Assembly: GCF_028554725.1 (NCBI RefSeq)
Contig: NC_071668.1
Location: 28,622,501 to 28,686,500 of the forward strand
Direction: 5' to 3'
Length of the DNA stretch: 64,000 nt
From: Zeugodacus cucurbitae
Lineage: Eukaryota > Arthropoda > Insecta > Diptera > Tephritidae
The notes below the pieces were generated by a model. That model was not told where the DNA came from. It saw nothing but the letters and a program-made list of their open reading frames with translations, and ran no database searches. Positions 1 to 10,814 of the stretch are shown piece by piece. Within the stretch, counting starts at the first letter, position 1, and each line of letters starts with the position of its first letter. The translations under genes and the position numbers were made by a program.

Positions 1-81
1 AAATAAAGTTAAATAAATAAATTGCGATAGTATAAAATGTTCTGTTTCACTCGAACTTAGCCCTTCCTTACTTGTTATTTG
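1..81 (-). repeat. Terminus of dispersed repeat family A, cut by the window edge
   Basis: The stretch ends in CTTAGCCCTTCCTTACTTG, the same terminus found at 39083-39108. Read on the minus strand it starts AACAAGTAAGGAAGGGCTAA, then TTCGA, then a short inverted motif and a TATACTATCGCA-like box. Other copies are at 9722-10595, 13190-14060, 28685-28760 and 37760-39108. No coding capacity is visible. The rest of this copy lies off the left edge or is missing. Confidence 0.7.
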
Positions 82-1249
82 TGAGTTTCTCAGGCGCTCG
101 CGAACTGACTTCCAGTGCTGCCGATTGTGTACAAAATATCCAAAGCAGAAGTGATGGAATAAGTCCATCTCGCTTGAAATGCGACCAGTGCACTTTTCAT
201 TGTGATGTTTGAATTGAACACATACCATATGGTTGTACGAAGAGATGAACTTGCCTCCGTAAGTACAAACGTATGAACGAAAGTATATAAGTTCATACGA
301 GAGCATTCATCAGAGTCACGCATGGGGTTGTCGCTTGTAGAGGTCGCGAATATTGCGCAAAGTATTGTCTCACTTTGGTTTTCCGTTTTCATTTCAATTG
401 TGTTCCCCTTAAATACTGCAATTCGGTTGCTCCTTGTTTTTGTGGTAGCTACCTTTGCCCCTGTCTTTTGTGCGGGTTGCTGTGCCGCCGACAATACAGT
501 TCAAATTGGTTTTCACTTTGTTTTTGTTGTGCAATTACAATTCCGTTTGCATTATCCTCAAAACAGCTCATAACACAATCATAATTGTATACAAATACGG
601 GGATGTGTGTTCGTAAGCATTGCTGATATGTGTGTATGTATGTGTGTCGATGAATTCTTGTGCTTGCAGGATACACTTATACTCGTACATTTCCGGAGGT
701 TAATACTTCTACTTTCGTTTGAATGTAGGCCACACTTAGGGGTAGCTGGCGGGTGATGATCGTTATACTCGTGTTGTTGACGAAACGACGAAATCCCCGT
801 CTTGGTATCTGACTGTTGGGATGAATGGTGGAATAAATTGTTCGCGTATTGCATCTATTTCGTTTTGCTCTGGTTTGCACCGGAAGTCCGTTGAAAGCTG
901 CAGTCTTTACATGTGTGTTAACTTCGTTGTAGGGATAATGCATAATGTTCACTGACAAAATGATTGAAATAATAAACCCAATAATTTTGCTCAGACAAAT
1001 TAGAAAATGTGTACAAATAGCGGAATCATCGGTAAGATCCACAGAAACATCGAACTATTGCGATCCTAGAAGCATAACTATTCGTCTTTATCTTGATTGA
1101 CATTCTAACTGCCAAGTTCAGTTAAGATGTGTATCTATAGATATTATTTTTCAAAACCAGTTCAGATCCACTTCTCCAAAATAGTTTTGCTCTTTCCTGT
1201 AGGATGAACAAGCTGGAATAATATATTTGAATATTACGTTGAAGGCATA
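82..1249. other. Non-coding stretch, nothing recognised
   Basis: Moderately AT-rich, with several overlapping short open frames on both strands. None has a recognisable domain, a good start context or paired splice sites. The largest (minus, 90-494 and 677-1042) are low-complexity readings of TG/CA-rich sequence. I see no transposon ends here. Confidence 0.5.
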
Positions 1250-2010
1250 TCTTCAAAGGACCTTAATAATCCTGCTTTCAAGTTTCATCTCTACGTTCCA
1301 ACCATTTGGTACTTTCAATGAAACTACTAATTTCCCGTCTGCTTTTTCGTTTCCGATAATGTTTCTGTGCACGGACACCCATATTATGGTCAGATGCAAT
1401 TTTTCTGGTAGTGGGGTCAAAGACTTCATGCAGTCATTGACTACGTCGGTATTAATCAATATATTTTATTTCTGTATCCGCCATAGTTGTTCAATAGAGC
1501 TTCGCAGGCTTTCTCTATGCCTAGTTCCTCCGCATTGAAGATGCTGGCTGAGTGTGGTAGATGGATAGAGAGATATATGTATGTCGACATCTTAGGAGTA
1601 TACCCCCTGATCTACTCCGCAGTCCTTTTTCAATCCGGCGGTATTCATGTCGAGAGATTATCCTCAAAAGAAAGCCACTATTGTAGTCCAACTTTGGGGG
1701 AATATATTCTGATTTGTTTAAATTGTTTATGAACTGGTTCAGGATACCGCTATATCCATAAATTTTCTGGTTCCAACCAGTTAGACGGACAAGACTTAAA
1801 CGCTCCAGCAGCCATTACACAGGTTACCCTCTGTATTCCATTCAACTTATTGATTTTATAATGTTTATTCAGTGCTGGCCACCAGACCAGATCACGGTCG
1901 CGCACATACACATGACTTTATTTGGTTTAAGGCCCCAGTTTCTGCTGAGTATGCTCTTTTTAACCCGTTAAGACGAGGTCTAAACGTTCTAACATGTTTA
2001 TGTTTCCCAT
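1250..2010 (-). pseudogene. Non-LTR retrotransposon relic: RT C-terminus plus RNase H
   Basis: Read on the minus strand, about 2010-1780 gives a segment like the region after the RT fingers/palm of insect RNase H-bearing non-LTR elements (WGLKPNKVM, then QRVTCVMAAGAFKS, where the family has an ACL-ITGA motif). About 1560-1500 gives an RNase H segment with the acidic motif AEELGIEKAC. The frame at 1459-1253 carries the second RNase H part: DVVNDCMKSL, then IIWVSVHRN, then IIGNEKADGKL, where intact relatives have WVPGH and GNE-AD. Stops and frame changes separate the pieces, so this is a dead copy. Fragments at 4310-4960, 10815-11370 and 22130-22745 carry the same kind of domain. The exact clade (I, LOA or R1-like) cannot be fixed from this sequence. 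Confidence 0.7.
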
Positions 2011-4309
2011 AGCGTCAAACGATGTTCTTACTTCTTGGGGATATCCCGGATTATTTTACATCAATTAACATAATTTTTACTGTAGTGACATTGGTCGGAA
2101 TTATGCGTAAAGATCTTTACCATTGTCCATACTAGATTGCACTGACTCAAGAACTAAAGTCTCCTTAGCATAGAACTATTAGTGAGATCAAAGATACATA
2201 AGAAAGTGGGTTACACTTCCATCATCCTTCCTTCGTCTTCTAATATTTATTATCCCATTATTAGATTAATTGAAATGCTTAAAGATATCAACAATATTTA
2301 TTGTAGTACTATTTATTAAGAAATCACATATTTTCAAATAATGTTGTTACAACCACGGTTTACACATTTACTTCATTTATGCATTCACCATGATTTCAAC
2401 CATATTAGAAACAATTCTCAAAGAATAACACGACAATACCAGAAACAAACATCCATCATATGTCGCTGGGTCTTCCCACCACTAGCGATTGGAATACCGC
2501 CTTTATTTTCATGTTGCCAACCCCATTAACACAGGACAAAAGTTAACTTAAGTGCTTCGAAGTTTCGCCTTCGATTCCCACCCGTACGCCGTCCGCTCAC
2601 GCAAACCAAGCGCCGGGATAATAACCAGCAAAGTGTAGAGCACAAGTGGATGGGGAACTGTGGAAGGGGGAACTGTGGAAGTGGGAACAAATGGAACATA
2701 AACAACGCCAGGGCATATAAGTGAAAAATTAACTAATTACCACTAGCAAACGTTGTATGCACCCACTGACATCCATACCCAAGAAGTTTCCTGCGGACTT
2801 GGATTTTGGGACACATGCACCACGTCTCGGCAATCACATAAATAATAGCGAAAATTTCATTAAGACAAATTATTGTCTATCAATATGTTGCCAAGTAGCG
2901 CCGTCAGACAAAGGACCCACCAGGAGTGTGGCGCTGCCGAATGATCCCATACTCCCCCTAGATGTGTCGGCAAGTGTGTCTAAGTGTGCGGCTGTGTTAT
3001 CCTTTTGGCTTTGTTCCGTTTGTAGGAAGTGGCAATTGGATTTCGTAGACTTGGAAGTGAAAGCAAGTCCTCTGCGTCACAAATTCGTTACAGTTTGCAC
3101 TTAGAGTGGCAGAAGGGTTGAGGGCAAATCAGGCTTTCTTTTGGTGAGCGCTTCGCAGCGGCGTGTGGTCTCAGCATTGTCTATTAAAGTAAATAGACAT
3201 GAATAGATTCCCGGTCGGGAAGCCAGTTAATTTCGCGTTTGTAAGCATGTTTGCCTCATTGTTGTATTGTTTTGTTAGTGCGTATAGCGAGTAAATATGT
3301 TAATATGCTCAGCCGCAGCATCTCAGCGCGCCTCCCAGGCACATATACTCGTTCATATGTTCATATGTACATATACCGGTATCAGGCCGACGCTATTCAG
3401 AAGCCCGCTCCGTGACTCATTGCAAAGCAATTGAAATCAACTCAATTCAGTTGAGTTCAGCTCATAGCGACTTGATTTGTTTACGCAGCGGCAGTGCGGC
3501 ACTTAATTACATAAATTTTTAAACAAGCACCCTCCCCCTCGTTCGTGGCCGACTGACGTTTAGCCCCGAACCGAACACTTGCTGCTTGCCACCCCTCAGA
3601 CGCGCGCCCACCGCTTGTCGTACCTCTTGGCTATGTTGCACGTTGGAATTTAATTAAATGTGCCAACGGCAAATTGAAGTTGTAATTGAGCCGCTGCTGC
3701 TGTTTGAATTCTGCCGCACGCCTTGTTGACGTGGCCACCCGCTCGCCGCTCGCCCGCTCTTCTGCCCACCTGCAACTCCCATTGCTTAGTTGACTTGCTG
3801 GCGTGTGGAGTTAGTGTTAATGTGCGTTTTATCGTTGCGTGAACCCATCTTGACCTAATTACCTCGACTCGACATCTAGCGCTCGTTAAATTGCATCGAA
3901 CTAAGCCAAGCGTTTATGAGCGTATACGCGTATGGAAATGTTACGATTTGTTACACTTTGAAGCTCCACAATGAGTGCCATCTAAGGGTAAATTAAGTGA
4001 CCAGCCTACTTGTCCTCAGGTGGGTTGACATAGTACGAAGAAAAAAGGGAATGCTGGATTTTCTCAGCATTATAAAAAATAAAATATAAGTAAAATATGA
4101 GCACTGAAGATCCCATTTCTTTTAAAAATGCCAAACACATCAAAATTGCAGAATCTCCTAATTACCGTTTATTTTAATAATTCCAGAAATTTTAAAGAAT
4201 CTCAGAAACTGTTTCCGTTTAGTTATAGTTTGATACTTTATTATTAATAATATAACTTATGGGTCTTGACATCAATATATTGATTGTACTATAAAGTCCT
4301 GGTCCTGTG
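2011..4309. other. Intergenic or intronic DNA; GC-richer block at 3130-3900
   Basis: No gene or transposon recognised. 2620-2700 has short purine-rich repeats of GTGGAAGGGGGAACT type. From about 3130 to 3900 the sequence becomes richer in GC and contains homeodomain-type TAATTA sites (3501-3521 and about 3650-3660) within runs of GCTGC and CCGCTCGCC. This resembles fly regulatory DNA, but that reading is by composition only. Confidence 0.4.
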
Positions 4310-4960
4310 TCTTATTAGGTTAGGTTAGGTTTGTTCGGTGGACTAACGGGCCCCGTATAGACCAGTTATGGTCCTTAGCGATAATAGATGGAGTCCCGTC
4401 ACGTATTCCCTGAGTAGTAGTCGTCTGTTAGGATGACAGCGGTTGACTCGAATTTTATGAGTTTATAAGGCGTCACTAACGATATCTCCACCAACTTCTC
4501 GTATAGTGGGGCCCCTAGATACCTGAAACGTTATCTTGCTAGTTCAAACGCACAAGAAATGCTTCATTGTTTCCTTGGTGCCCTGCTCTTGACATTTCCT
4601 GTATTCCTCCCGATCTGAAAGCCCAATCTTATCGGCGTGCGCTGCTACTAGGATGTGTCCAGTAAGTATGGTAACCATGGTCCTACAGCCCTTTCTATCC
4701 TTTGAGTATCTTCGTCATGTTCCTGTCTATATCATCATACAGATAATGCATGGATTTGCCAATGTCGATCATGTTTTCGGGGGACAGCTGTACACCGATC
4801 TTGGCAATCCTGTCAACGCTTTCCCAATTGCAAACACCTCTGCCCGATATATACTGCAGTAGTCCGACGGTTTGAAAGGTTTCTTTATACTTAACTCCAT
4901 TTTCACTTCAATCATCGCTTGCCGGGATGGACATATAAAAGAATGGAAGCCAAATATGTA
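4310..4960 (-). pseudogene. 3' end of RNase H-bearing non-LTR retrotransposon, internally deleted
   Basis: On the minus strand, about 4862-4820 encodes YCSIYRAEVFAIGKA, an RNase H motif. It is joined by a deletion to a DRIAKIG segment. About 4680-4540 gives TILTGHILVAAHADKIGLS, followed by REEYRKCQEQGTKETMKHFLC, the cysteine/histidine region that ends this ORF in related elements. The 3' untranslated end carries TAACTGGTCTATA and finishes with three CCTAA units and TAATAAGACA. The copy at 10815-11370 shares both the LTGH/Cys-His region and the AACCTAATAAGACA end. Stops and frame changes make it non-functional. Confidence 0.75.
4315..4329. repeat. Three TTAGG units at the 3' tail of the non-LTR relic
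   Basis: Three perfect TTAGG units lie exactly where the minus-strand retrotransposon ends, so they read as CCTAA on the element strand. They are a short 3' tail of the element. The sibling copy near 11365 has one unit at the equivalent position. Confidence 0.65.
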
Positions 4961-5880
4961 TAGTTAGAAAGATATCTTTATCTCGACTAATTGATGCTTT
5001 TATCAACAACTAAACAACTAAATACAAAATAAATATGTCAAGTTGAAACTGAACTGATTTCGTGATGAAGTTTGATATTATGATTATATGAGGCATCTAT
5101 GCATCCACAAGAGTTTTTAATCACTTCTTTTTTTGATACATAACTTTTAATTTATTTTTCTTTAAATTTTTTATTTAAATTCTTTCATTGCAGCTAATTT
5201 TTTTGACTTTTTTGCTAAAGTTTCAACAACGGAACTTAGCGAAACAATGGTGAGACGGACATACAAACACTCGTACATCCTGCCACAGGATGCTGCCAAG
5301 ACAATCGCAATTCAAGTACAAATCGCATCGCCTCGCAAGGGGTCATCACAATGGTTATCTTTGCAGACTTCCGCCTTTACAATTGATCTGCGCATTGTCC
5401 CGGTAACTGACTCAATTATGTACTACAGTTGGCGTTGAGGGCGGACATCTGTATGTATGTGTCTGCTGTGGACAATACGATTTGTCGAAATTGTGAGTGT
5501 ATTAAATAAATATAAATAAAAACAATAATAACATTTGCATATGCTCATCCTTTTGTGTTTCTGCTTTAATTGTGTTTTAATTGAGCCGAACAAAAATAAA
5601 TTGAAAACCGAATCAATTAGTTACGTACTGCGGCTGAAGTATTCGGTACGGTCTCTCTATTATCGGTTGCATGTACATATGTAGGAATTGCCGCTTTGGT
5701 GGTGGTCATATATTCGAGTTCTCGTCTTCTGATTTCATTGACCTTTCACTTTTCTCATTTATAATTAGTGTGTGTACTTACATCCGGCAGATTTTTTCAA
5801 CAACATCATATATTTTTGGGGATAGAGGCTTGAGGACACTGTTGTTGTATGGTAAAATCAGAATGAATGAAAAATAATTC
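4961..5880. other. AT-rich DNA, nothing recognised
   Basis: Long T-rich and A-rich runs, especially 5120-5230. The open frames here are short and without recognisable content. The last bases are the target site of the RTE insertion that begins at 5889. Confidence 0.5.
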
Positions 5881-5888
5881 GGCACAAT

Positions 5889-7180
5889 GTATGTATGTGA
5901 TTGGCGTTGCAACCGTTTAGCCGGTTATAGCCGAATCGACGATAGTGCGCCACCTGTCTCTCTCCTTTGCAGTTCGGCGCCAGTTGGAGATCCCAAGTGT
6001 AACCAGGTCGCTCTCCACCTGGTCCCTCCAACGGAGTGGAGGCCTTCCCCTTCCTCGGCTTCCTCCGGCGGGTACTGCATCGAACACTTTCAGGGCTGGA
6101 GTGTTTTCGTCCATTCGGACAACATGACCTAGCCAGCGTAGCCGCTGTCTTTTTATTCGCTGAACTATGTCAATGTCGTCGTATAACTCGTACAGCTCAT
6201 CGTTCCATCGTCTGCGGTATTCGCCGTTGCCAATGTTCTGAGGACCATAAATCTTGCGCAAAATTTTCCTCTCGAAAACTCCTAGTGTCGTCTCATCTGA
6301 TGTTGACATCGTCCAAGCTTCTGCACCGTAAAGCAGGACGGGAATGATAAGTGACTTGTAGAGCTTGATTTTGGTTCGTCGAGAGAGGACTTTACTGTTC
6401 AATTGCCTACTCAGTCCAAAGTAGCACCTGTTGGCAAGAGTTATTCTGCGCTGGATTTCGAGGCTGACATTGTTCGTGTTGTTGATGCTGGTTCCCAGGT
6501 ATACGAAATTATCTACGACCTCGAAGTTATGACTGTCAACAGTGACGTGGGAGCCAAGACGCGATTGCGCCGACTGTTTGTTTGATGACAGGAGATATTT
6601 CGTCTTGTCCTCATTCACCTCCAGACCCATTCGCTTCGCCTCCTTATCCATGCGGGAAAAAGCAGAACAAACGGCGCGGTTGTTGCTTCCGATGATATCA
6701 ATATCATCGGCGTACGCCAGGAGCTGTACACTCTTGTAGAAGATTGTACCATCTCGGTTTATCTCTGCAGCTCTTATAATTTTTTCCAGCATCAGGTTAA
6801 AGAAGTCGCACGATAGTGAGTCACCTTGTCTGAAACCTCGTTTGGTATCGAACGGCTCGGAGAGGTCCTTCCCAATCATGACGGAGCTTTTGGTGTTGCT
6901 CAACGTCAATTTACACAGCCGTATTAGTTTTGCGGGGATACCAAATTCAGACATCGCGGCGTAAAGGCAACTCCTTTTCGTGCTGTCGAAAGCAGCTTTA
7001 AAATCGACAAAAAGGTGGTGTGTGTCGATCCTCTTTTCTCGGGTCTTTTCCAAGATTTGGCGCATGGTGAATATCTGGTCAGTTGTCGATTTTCCAGGTC
7101 TAAAGCCACACTGATAAGGTCCAATCAGTTTGTTGACGGTGGGCTTTAGTCTTTCACACAATACGCTCGATAGAGTTTCA
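5889..7180 (-). mobile_element. RTE-clade (BovB-like) non-LTR retrotransposon, 5'-truncated, open RT frame
   Basis: One uninterrupted minus-strand reading frame of about 420 codons (to 5917) covers most of an RTE-clade reverse transcriptase. It includes PTVNKLIGPYQCGFRPGKS, motif A as FVDFKAAFDS (about 7011-6982), a GFRQGDSLSCDFF segment, the catalytic YADD (6714-6703), the C-terminal LLYGAEAWTMS, and the RLRWLGHVVRMDE domain. The endonuclease and the first RT motifs are missing. No ATG opens the frame at the truncation point; it simply runs out of flanking DNA, so this is a typical dead-on-arrival copy. The element is bounded by GGCACAAT at 5881-5888 and again at 7181-7188, an exact 8-bp target-site duplication. 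The 3' tail is CATA-type. The clean frame and exact duplication suggest that it is the youngest RTE copy in the window. Confidence 0.9.
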
Positions 7181-7199
7181 GGCACAATATGTTTCAGTT

Positions 7200-7680
7200 T
7201 TTAGACATTCTTTCACTAGTCTGGAGCGTGCCGTCAGTCAGTTCAAGGTAGTCCCGAATAATCTTAATGTTCGAATACTCTCGAGCTTAGTAATTCCAAA
7301 ATACAGCTTATGCAAGAACTGAAGCCGCTCGACCTTCTCAAGCGTCATCGCTTCGCTCTACGGCGCGGAGAAGATCCAACATTTTCAAGCCAAATTCTGT
7401 TCAGCGATGAGACCCACTATATTTCTTAAAAATGATGGCGGTGAAAACGTAACTGTCAATGGCAATAATCAACTATTTGATGCCTGTAATTGAAGCTCGT
7501 GATCTCGACGACCTTCGGTTTCAACAAGACGTCGCCACTTCCGACACATCACATCAATCAATGGTGAGTTTTGGGGTGGTCGTTTTGGGGAATTGGGAAC
7601 CTCGAAATGGATCACTCTTTATATTATTTGCTTTACATCAACGGTGGTTCTTCGTATCAGGAAACTATATCAAAATAACA
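7200..7680 (+). pseudogene. Mariner-type DDE transposase relic
   Basis: Translation in shifting frames gives QELKPLDLLKRHRFAL, then ILFSDETHY with the first catalytic aspartate (about 7395-7422), then ENVTVNG (7443-7463). After a frame change it continues as INYLMPVIEARDLDDLRFQQ with the second aspartate following. This order (IFSDEAHF, VTVNG, IEARDLDDIWFQQDGAT) is that of insect mariner/Tc1-superfamily transposases of the DDE_3 type. A weak continuation to about 7680 resembles the WPPRS-DLTPLD region. Several frameshifts and stops make it non-functional. The adjacent RTE copy ends at 7180, in sequence just upstream of this relic. Confidence 0.75.
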
Positions 7681-9519
7681 ACCAACTTTTTAACAAATGT
7701 AAATGCAATGACTAATAACAAAGCAAGCAATTCGCAAAAATAAATATGATTGTAGATTAACCGCCAAAAATGTGAGTAATCGAAAAGATATTTGATCGTT
7801 ATGCTAATCAGTTAATGCGACCGCAATTACTAAACCAAACCAAAGTAAGTCACCAAGAATGAGTAGAAGCAACAATTGCTAGAAGGCAAATGAAACATAA
7901 GTAAGCATTGCTGCCAAAGTTTTGGCGGGGTGTGAAAAGCCAGCATGTACGTGTTCACCCTAGGTGTTTGTATATATGTATATATCTAGATATGTGCATT
8001 TGTGCAAAAACATACTTATGTGTACATATGTGAGTGGTCACAACTGGCCCAAGAAATCAACTACTTCCGTAGCGGAAGCTGAAATGTTAAGGCGTAAGCA
8101 TTCGGTAATTTTCTATGCCGAACAAGCCGGTAAGTGCAAAGAACAACCGAACACCGGCGGAGGAATTCAACAAGCATGTTACTGGGCCAATGGGTGGCTG
8201 AGATTGCTGTTATTGTTGCAAGTCGGAGCTGCCAACGGCGGTGATTTCTCACACTTTTTATTATGTAAATGTGTTGAGCAATTGTTTTGTGCACCTTTAC
8301 ACACACACATCCAAACATATGTTCATACAAGTGGCTGTGGCATTATCCTGTTAACTAAAACTAATTGCGCGCAATCACTGGGTATCTGCCAGGACACCCC
8401 CAAAACCACACACATGTTTATCTCTATACTTACATATATGCATATGTATGTGTCCATGTCGCTACATTTATAAGCGTGTGCATTACATACTTACATGAAC
8501 TTGTGTCTGATTTTAAGTACCGCAACTGTGATTTTCGTGTTGCGGCTGCTTCTGCGCGCATTAAACGGCGTGGAAAATTATGATTTATGAAAAATTTCTA
8601 TGCTCTTTCTTCCCAATTTTTTCACCACATAATTTCTACTTCATTTTGTTCAATGTTTTGGCTACGAAAACACACACAAACTTGCACTCACACGCCAATG
8701 AGATGAGAATGTACAATAAAAATGGGCATTTAACTGTTCACCACAGTGTCCCGGCTGTCTGCGTGGGCATTGGGTTCTCAAGCAATGTATGCCATGTATG
8801 CTATGTGGGCTGCAAGCGGCCTTCATGCTGCTTCGTAAAATTTCACAATTGAATTATTCTCTGATCAGCAACGCCCTCACAAAGTGAAAATCCGTTGGCA
8901 GAAGTTCGTACGTTGGTTGAAGGAAGAGGAGGAGGAGTGGGAATAAAGTTATTGCGTCTGTTTCTCGATGATTTGGCAGATTTTACGGCTGGATTTGTGT
9001 TTGTGGCAATAGATTTCTGTGAAAACGTGCCAGCAAGCTGATTATGATAGTGATTGAATTGATAGTAATTATGCTAACTCAATTATATGGGAGTGGTTCT
9101 CACGAGTTTGGCAGAAAAGTTTTCGAGACGTTAAAATATAAAGCAATGTTGCAAAGCTAATTACAATTTTGTTTGCTTGCTATAAGTTTGCTTGCCAGCT
9201 TAAAGAGCGATATGAGAAAAAGGAAAGAAACCAAAAATGATAGATGAAATAAATTCAGGAGATTTTGACAACCATATCATCCCAAGAGATGATAAACAAT
9301 CTCTCTCACAGTTTATTTAATCTAATGCAAATTAATAAATACAACGATGTAGGAACCAATAAACAAATTAATACGTTTTCAAAATTATTAATTTAAATCA
9401 TGATTACAAATAATTTATTAATTGTTGTTTGTCAGTGCAGATAAAAAGGGGGTCTATATCTGTTTCACCGAGATAATGACCCCTAACATACTGCGCTGGA
9501 TATTCGTCTTTGGATCTTG
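7681..9519. other. Non-coding stretch; longest open frame unassigned
   Basis: A plus-strand frame at 7964-8473 is long for this composition (169 codons) but opens in microsatellite-like sequence (TATATGTATATATC). Its product matches nothing I recognise. It does contain a consensus-like 5' splice site, CCG followed by GTAAGTGC, near 8131. CA/TG-rich runs occur at 8290-8480. The rest is AT-rich without recognisable features. Confidence 0.4.
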
Positions 9520-9721
9520 TACTACTGTTCATTTTATCTAAAAACAACACCGCAAAGTCCAGCTATAAACCCAAGTGAAAATGTATGGTCTATCATTAAA
9601 AAAGTGTTGAAAATTTGCAATATTAGGGACTGGAAACTTGCAAAAGGAGTGCAAAAAGTTATCCCCAAAAATTACGAAAAATTTGGGAAAATCTTGAGGC
9701 GACTGTACGAAGTTATTAAAC
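9520..9721 (+). pseudogene. Tc1-like transposase C-terminal fragment
   Basis: The reading frame starting near 9540 gives PQSPAINPSENVWSIIKK, matching the Tc1-family motif around the last catalytic residue (QSPDLNPIENLW; the acidic residue is kept here as E in SENVW). It is followed by VQKVIPKNYEKFGKILRRL and YEVIKQRV, matching the usual C-terminal segment (IP-E-C-KL-SMPRR---VI). The N-terminal DNA-binding domain and the first two catalytic aspartates are not found upstream. The fragment is cut by repeat A at 9722. Confidence 0.75.
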
Positions 9722-10595
9722 AACGAGTAACGAAGTTATTAAACCGAGCTAAGTTCGGTTGTCACCGAACTTTTTATTCTCTCACAAGTTAATATATAAT
9801 AACAATATAATATAACAAACAATGTGACTCACATATTCGGTATATATACATATGGTATAAAGTCCATTGAAAGTTAGAAAACCCTAATATTAAGTATATG
9901 GGAGATAGGGTAAGTTATGACCCGATTTAACTCATTTTTGGCACGGAGACATATCAGTAGATGAAACATATTCCCTTTGAATTTCTTAAAAATATTTGAG
10001 AGACTTACCTATATTTTCGGTAAAAATTTGTTAGAAGCACTGAGGTCCTCATATTCAATATATAGGGTCTTGAAAACTTATGGACCGTTGTCGGCGATTT
10101 TTAGAAAGGAAAGAAAGAATTTTTGCAAAGTTCTGTTCCGACATCTTCACTAGTGCTTTCTTTATATATTGTAAAGTAAACGATTTAGATCGACTTCAAA
10201 GTTCTGGTATAAGGGAAGTAGGCGTGGTTGTGAACCGATTTGGACTACTTTCACAGCATATCATTGAAATTGGTCGAGTAGTTGCGGTAGATATGGTTTT
10301 TCTGCCCATAAGTGGGCGGAACCACACCCATTTCAACTAGTGTATACCAATTTGAGTGCAGCTCTTCTGTACTTTATAATGAAATTTAAAGTTTCTGGTG
10401 ATTTTCCTTACTGAATTAAATCATTTTTAGTAGTTTTCAACATAACCTTTGTATGGAAGGTGGGCGTGGTTCTAATCCGATTTCATCCATTTTTGGACTG
10501 TATAAGGTAGTACATAAAAGAAATTACTCTAGTTATAGCTATTTATATATGTTTTCGGTTTTCGATCCATCTTCGAAAGCAACCTGCTTATGGTG
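9722..10595 (+). repeat. Repeat family A, copy 2
   Basis: Begins with a degenerate terminus (AACGAGTAACGAAG, then GCTAAGTTCGGTTGTCACCG), followed by a hairpin-like CCGAAC box and TATTCTCTCAC. The body carries the recurring family boxes TAGGCGTGGTTGTGAACCG (about 10218), AGTGGGCGGAACCACACCC (about 10310) and TGGGCGTGGTTCTAATCCG (about 10460). No protein frame is conserved between copies. A 15-bp motif, ACGAAGTTATTAAAC, is present twice at the left junction (9707-9721 and 9730-9744). The right end is lost at the join to the MITE fragment. Confidence 0.7.
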
Positions 10596-10801
10596 CCATG
10601 GCGACGACAAGCGACGAGTGACATCTGTAAAATATTAAAATACACGCGTTCTTATGGGCACAGATTTTTAGACAACAGTACGACATCGCGACAGGAGGCT
10701 TGAAGTTTTCGCTGTTACCAAATTACAAATGTTTCTAATTTTTCCGACGACAATGGCCGCTGTAGAGCCGCCACTAATATGTGAAATGTAAAATTATTCA
10801 A
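10596..10801 (+). mobile_element. Left half of the MITE also inserted at 46388
   Basis: This stretch matches about 46398-46602 closely: GACGACAAGCGACGAG, then ACATCTGT, ATACACGCGTTCTTATGGGC, GACGACAATGGCCGCTGTAG and GTGAAATGTAAAATTATTC. It lacks the first bases of the terminal inverted repeat and the entire right half. It ends abruptly at 10801, where non-LTR sequence starts. It gives no protein. Confidence 0.8.
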
Positions 10802-10814
10802 CCTTCTAACAAGC

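Noticed and set aside
4315..4329. TTAGG repeats as a telomere or subtelomere marker
   Set aside because: Only three units, placed exactly at the 3' end of a minus-strand non-LTR relic, and flies lack TTAGG telomeres.
7964..8473. 169-codon open frame as a protein gene
   Set aside because: Opens in microsatellite sequence and has no domain. Only a possible splice donor near 8131 argues for it.
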